Of a DNA stretch of 5,653 nt, positions 5,622-5,653 are shown in pieces. The translations under genes and the position numbers were made by a program. How positions within the stretch are numbered: position 1 is the first letter of the stretch; each line of letters begins with the position of its first letter. This DNA is from an uncultured Clostridia bacterium (lineage in GTDB: Bacteria; Bacillota; Clostridia; Oscillospirales; Acutalibacteraceae), in NCBI GenBank assembly GCA_946409885.1, contig CAMJYF010000149.1, forward strand, positions 1 to 5,653, read 5' to 3'. The notes below the pieces were generated by a model. It saw nothing but the letters and a program-made list of their open reading frames with translations. It searched no databases and had not been told where the DNA came from.

Positions 5622-5653
5622 AAGTCGCAAGTCGTAAGTCGTGAGTCGTAAGC
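5622..5653 (+). repeat. Heptanucleotide tandem repeat, cut by window edge
   Basis: Four 7-base units follow each other without gaps: AAGTCGC, AAGTCGT, AAGTCGT, GAGTCGT, then a partial AAG and one more base at the window end. The consensus is RAGTCGY. It is non-coding and upstream of the ppa promoter. The array may continue beyond the window. Confidence 0.8.

Overview
The window looks like chromosomal DNA from a GC-rich, Gram-positive gut-type bacterium of the Clostridia (Oscillospiraceae/Ruminococcaceae-like). This is an inference from the strong AGGAGG ribosome binding site, GC-rich codon third positions, the style of the family I pyrophosphatase, the clostridial-type Sec signal peptide and the GC-stem/U-tract terminators. 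No rRNA, tRNA, CRISPR array, transposase or phage gene is visible.

Every supported gene lies on the minus strand, so transcription runs from high to low coordinates. Read in that direction: (a) 5653-5487 holds a heptanucleotide tandem repeat cut by the window edge, a 14-bp repeat copy, a good sigma-A-type promoter and an ideal Shine-Dalgarno; (b) 5486-4953 is inorganic pyrophosphatase (ppa) with all its catalytic residues; (c) 4936-4745 is a small, probably real, unrecognised ORF directly behind ppa; (d) 4681-2036 encodes an 881-residue protein that joins a five-helix membrane domain to an extracellular right-handed beta-helix resembling GH141-type glycoside hydrolases; (e) 2035-1724 is a 312-bp intergenic stretch with a strong terminator for the upstream genes, a doubtful 30-residue ORF, an AT-rich promoter-like stretch and a long imperfect hairpin with a U-tract; (f) 1723-119 encodes a secreted LCAT-like alpha/beta hydrolase whose nucleophile elbow reads G-R-C-E-G instead of G-x-S-x-G; (g) 118-1 holds its terminator, the second copy of the 14-bp repeat in inverted orientation and a short hairpin.

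No terminator is visible between ppa, the small ORF and the beta-helix gene, so these three may share the ppa promoter and end at the terminator at 1959-2000. The hydrolase at 119-1723 appears to be a separate unit with its own leader and terminator. ppa is a housekeeping enzyme that clears pyrophosphate from biosynthesis. The other two large genes both encode proteins that should act at or outside the cell surface, one on glycans and one on esters or lipids, but the sequence does not show a common pathway.

I do not see a clear new multi-gene system. The points most worth following up are the Ser-to-Cys change in the hydrolase, the membrane-domain/beta-helix fusion, the hairpin-plus-U-tract in the hydrolase leader, and the repeats at both window ends.
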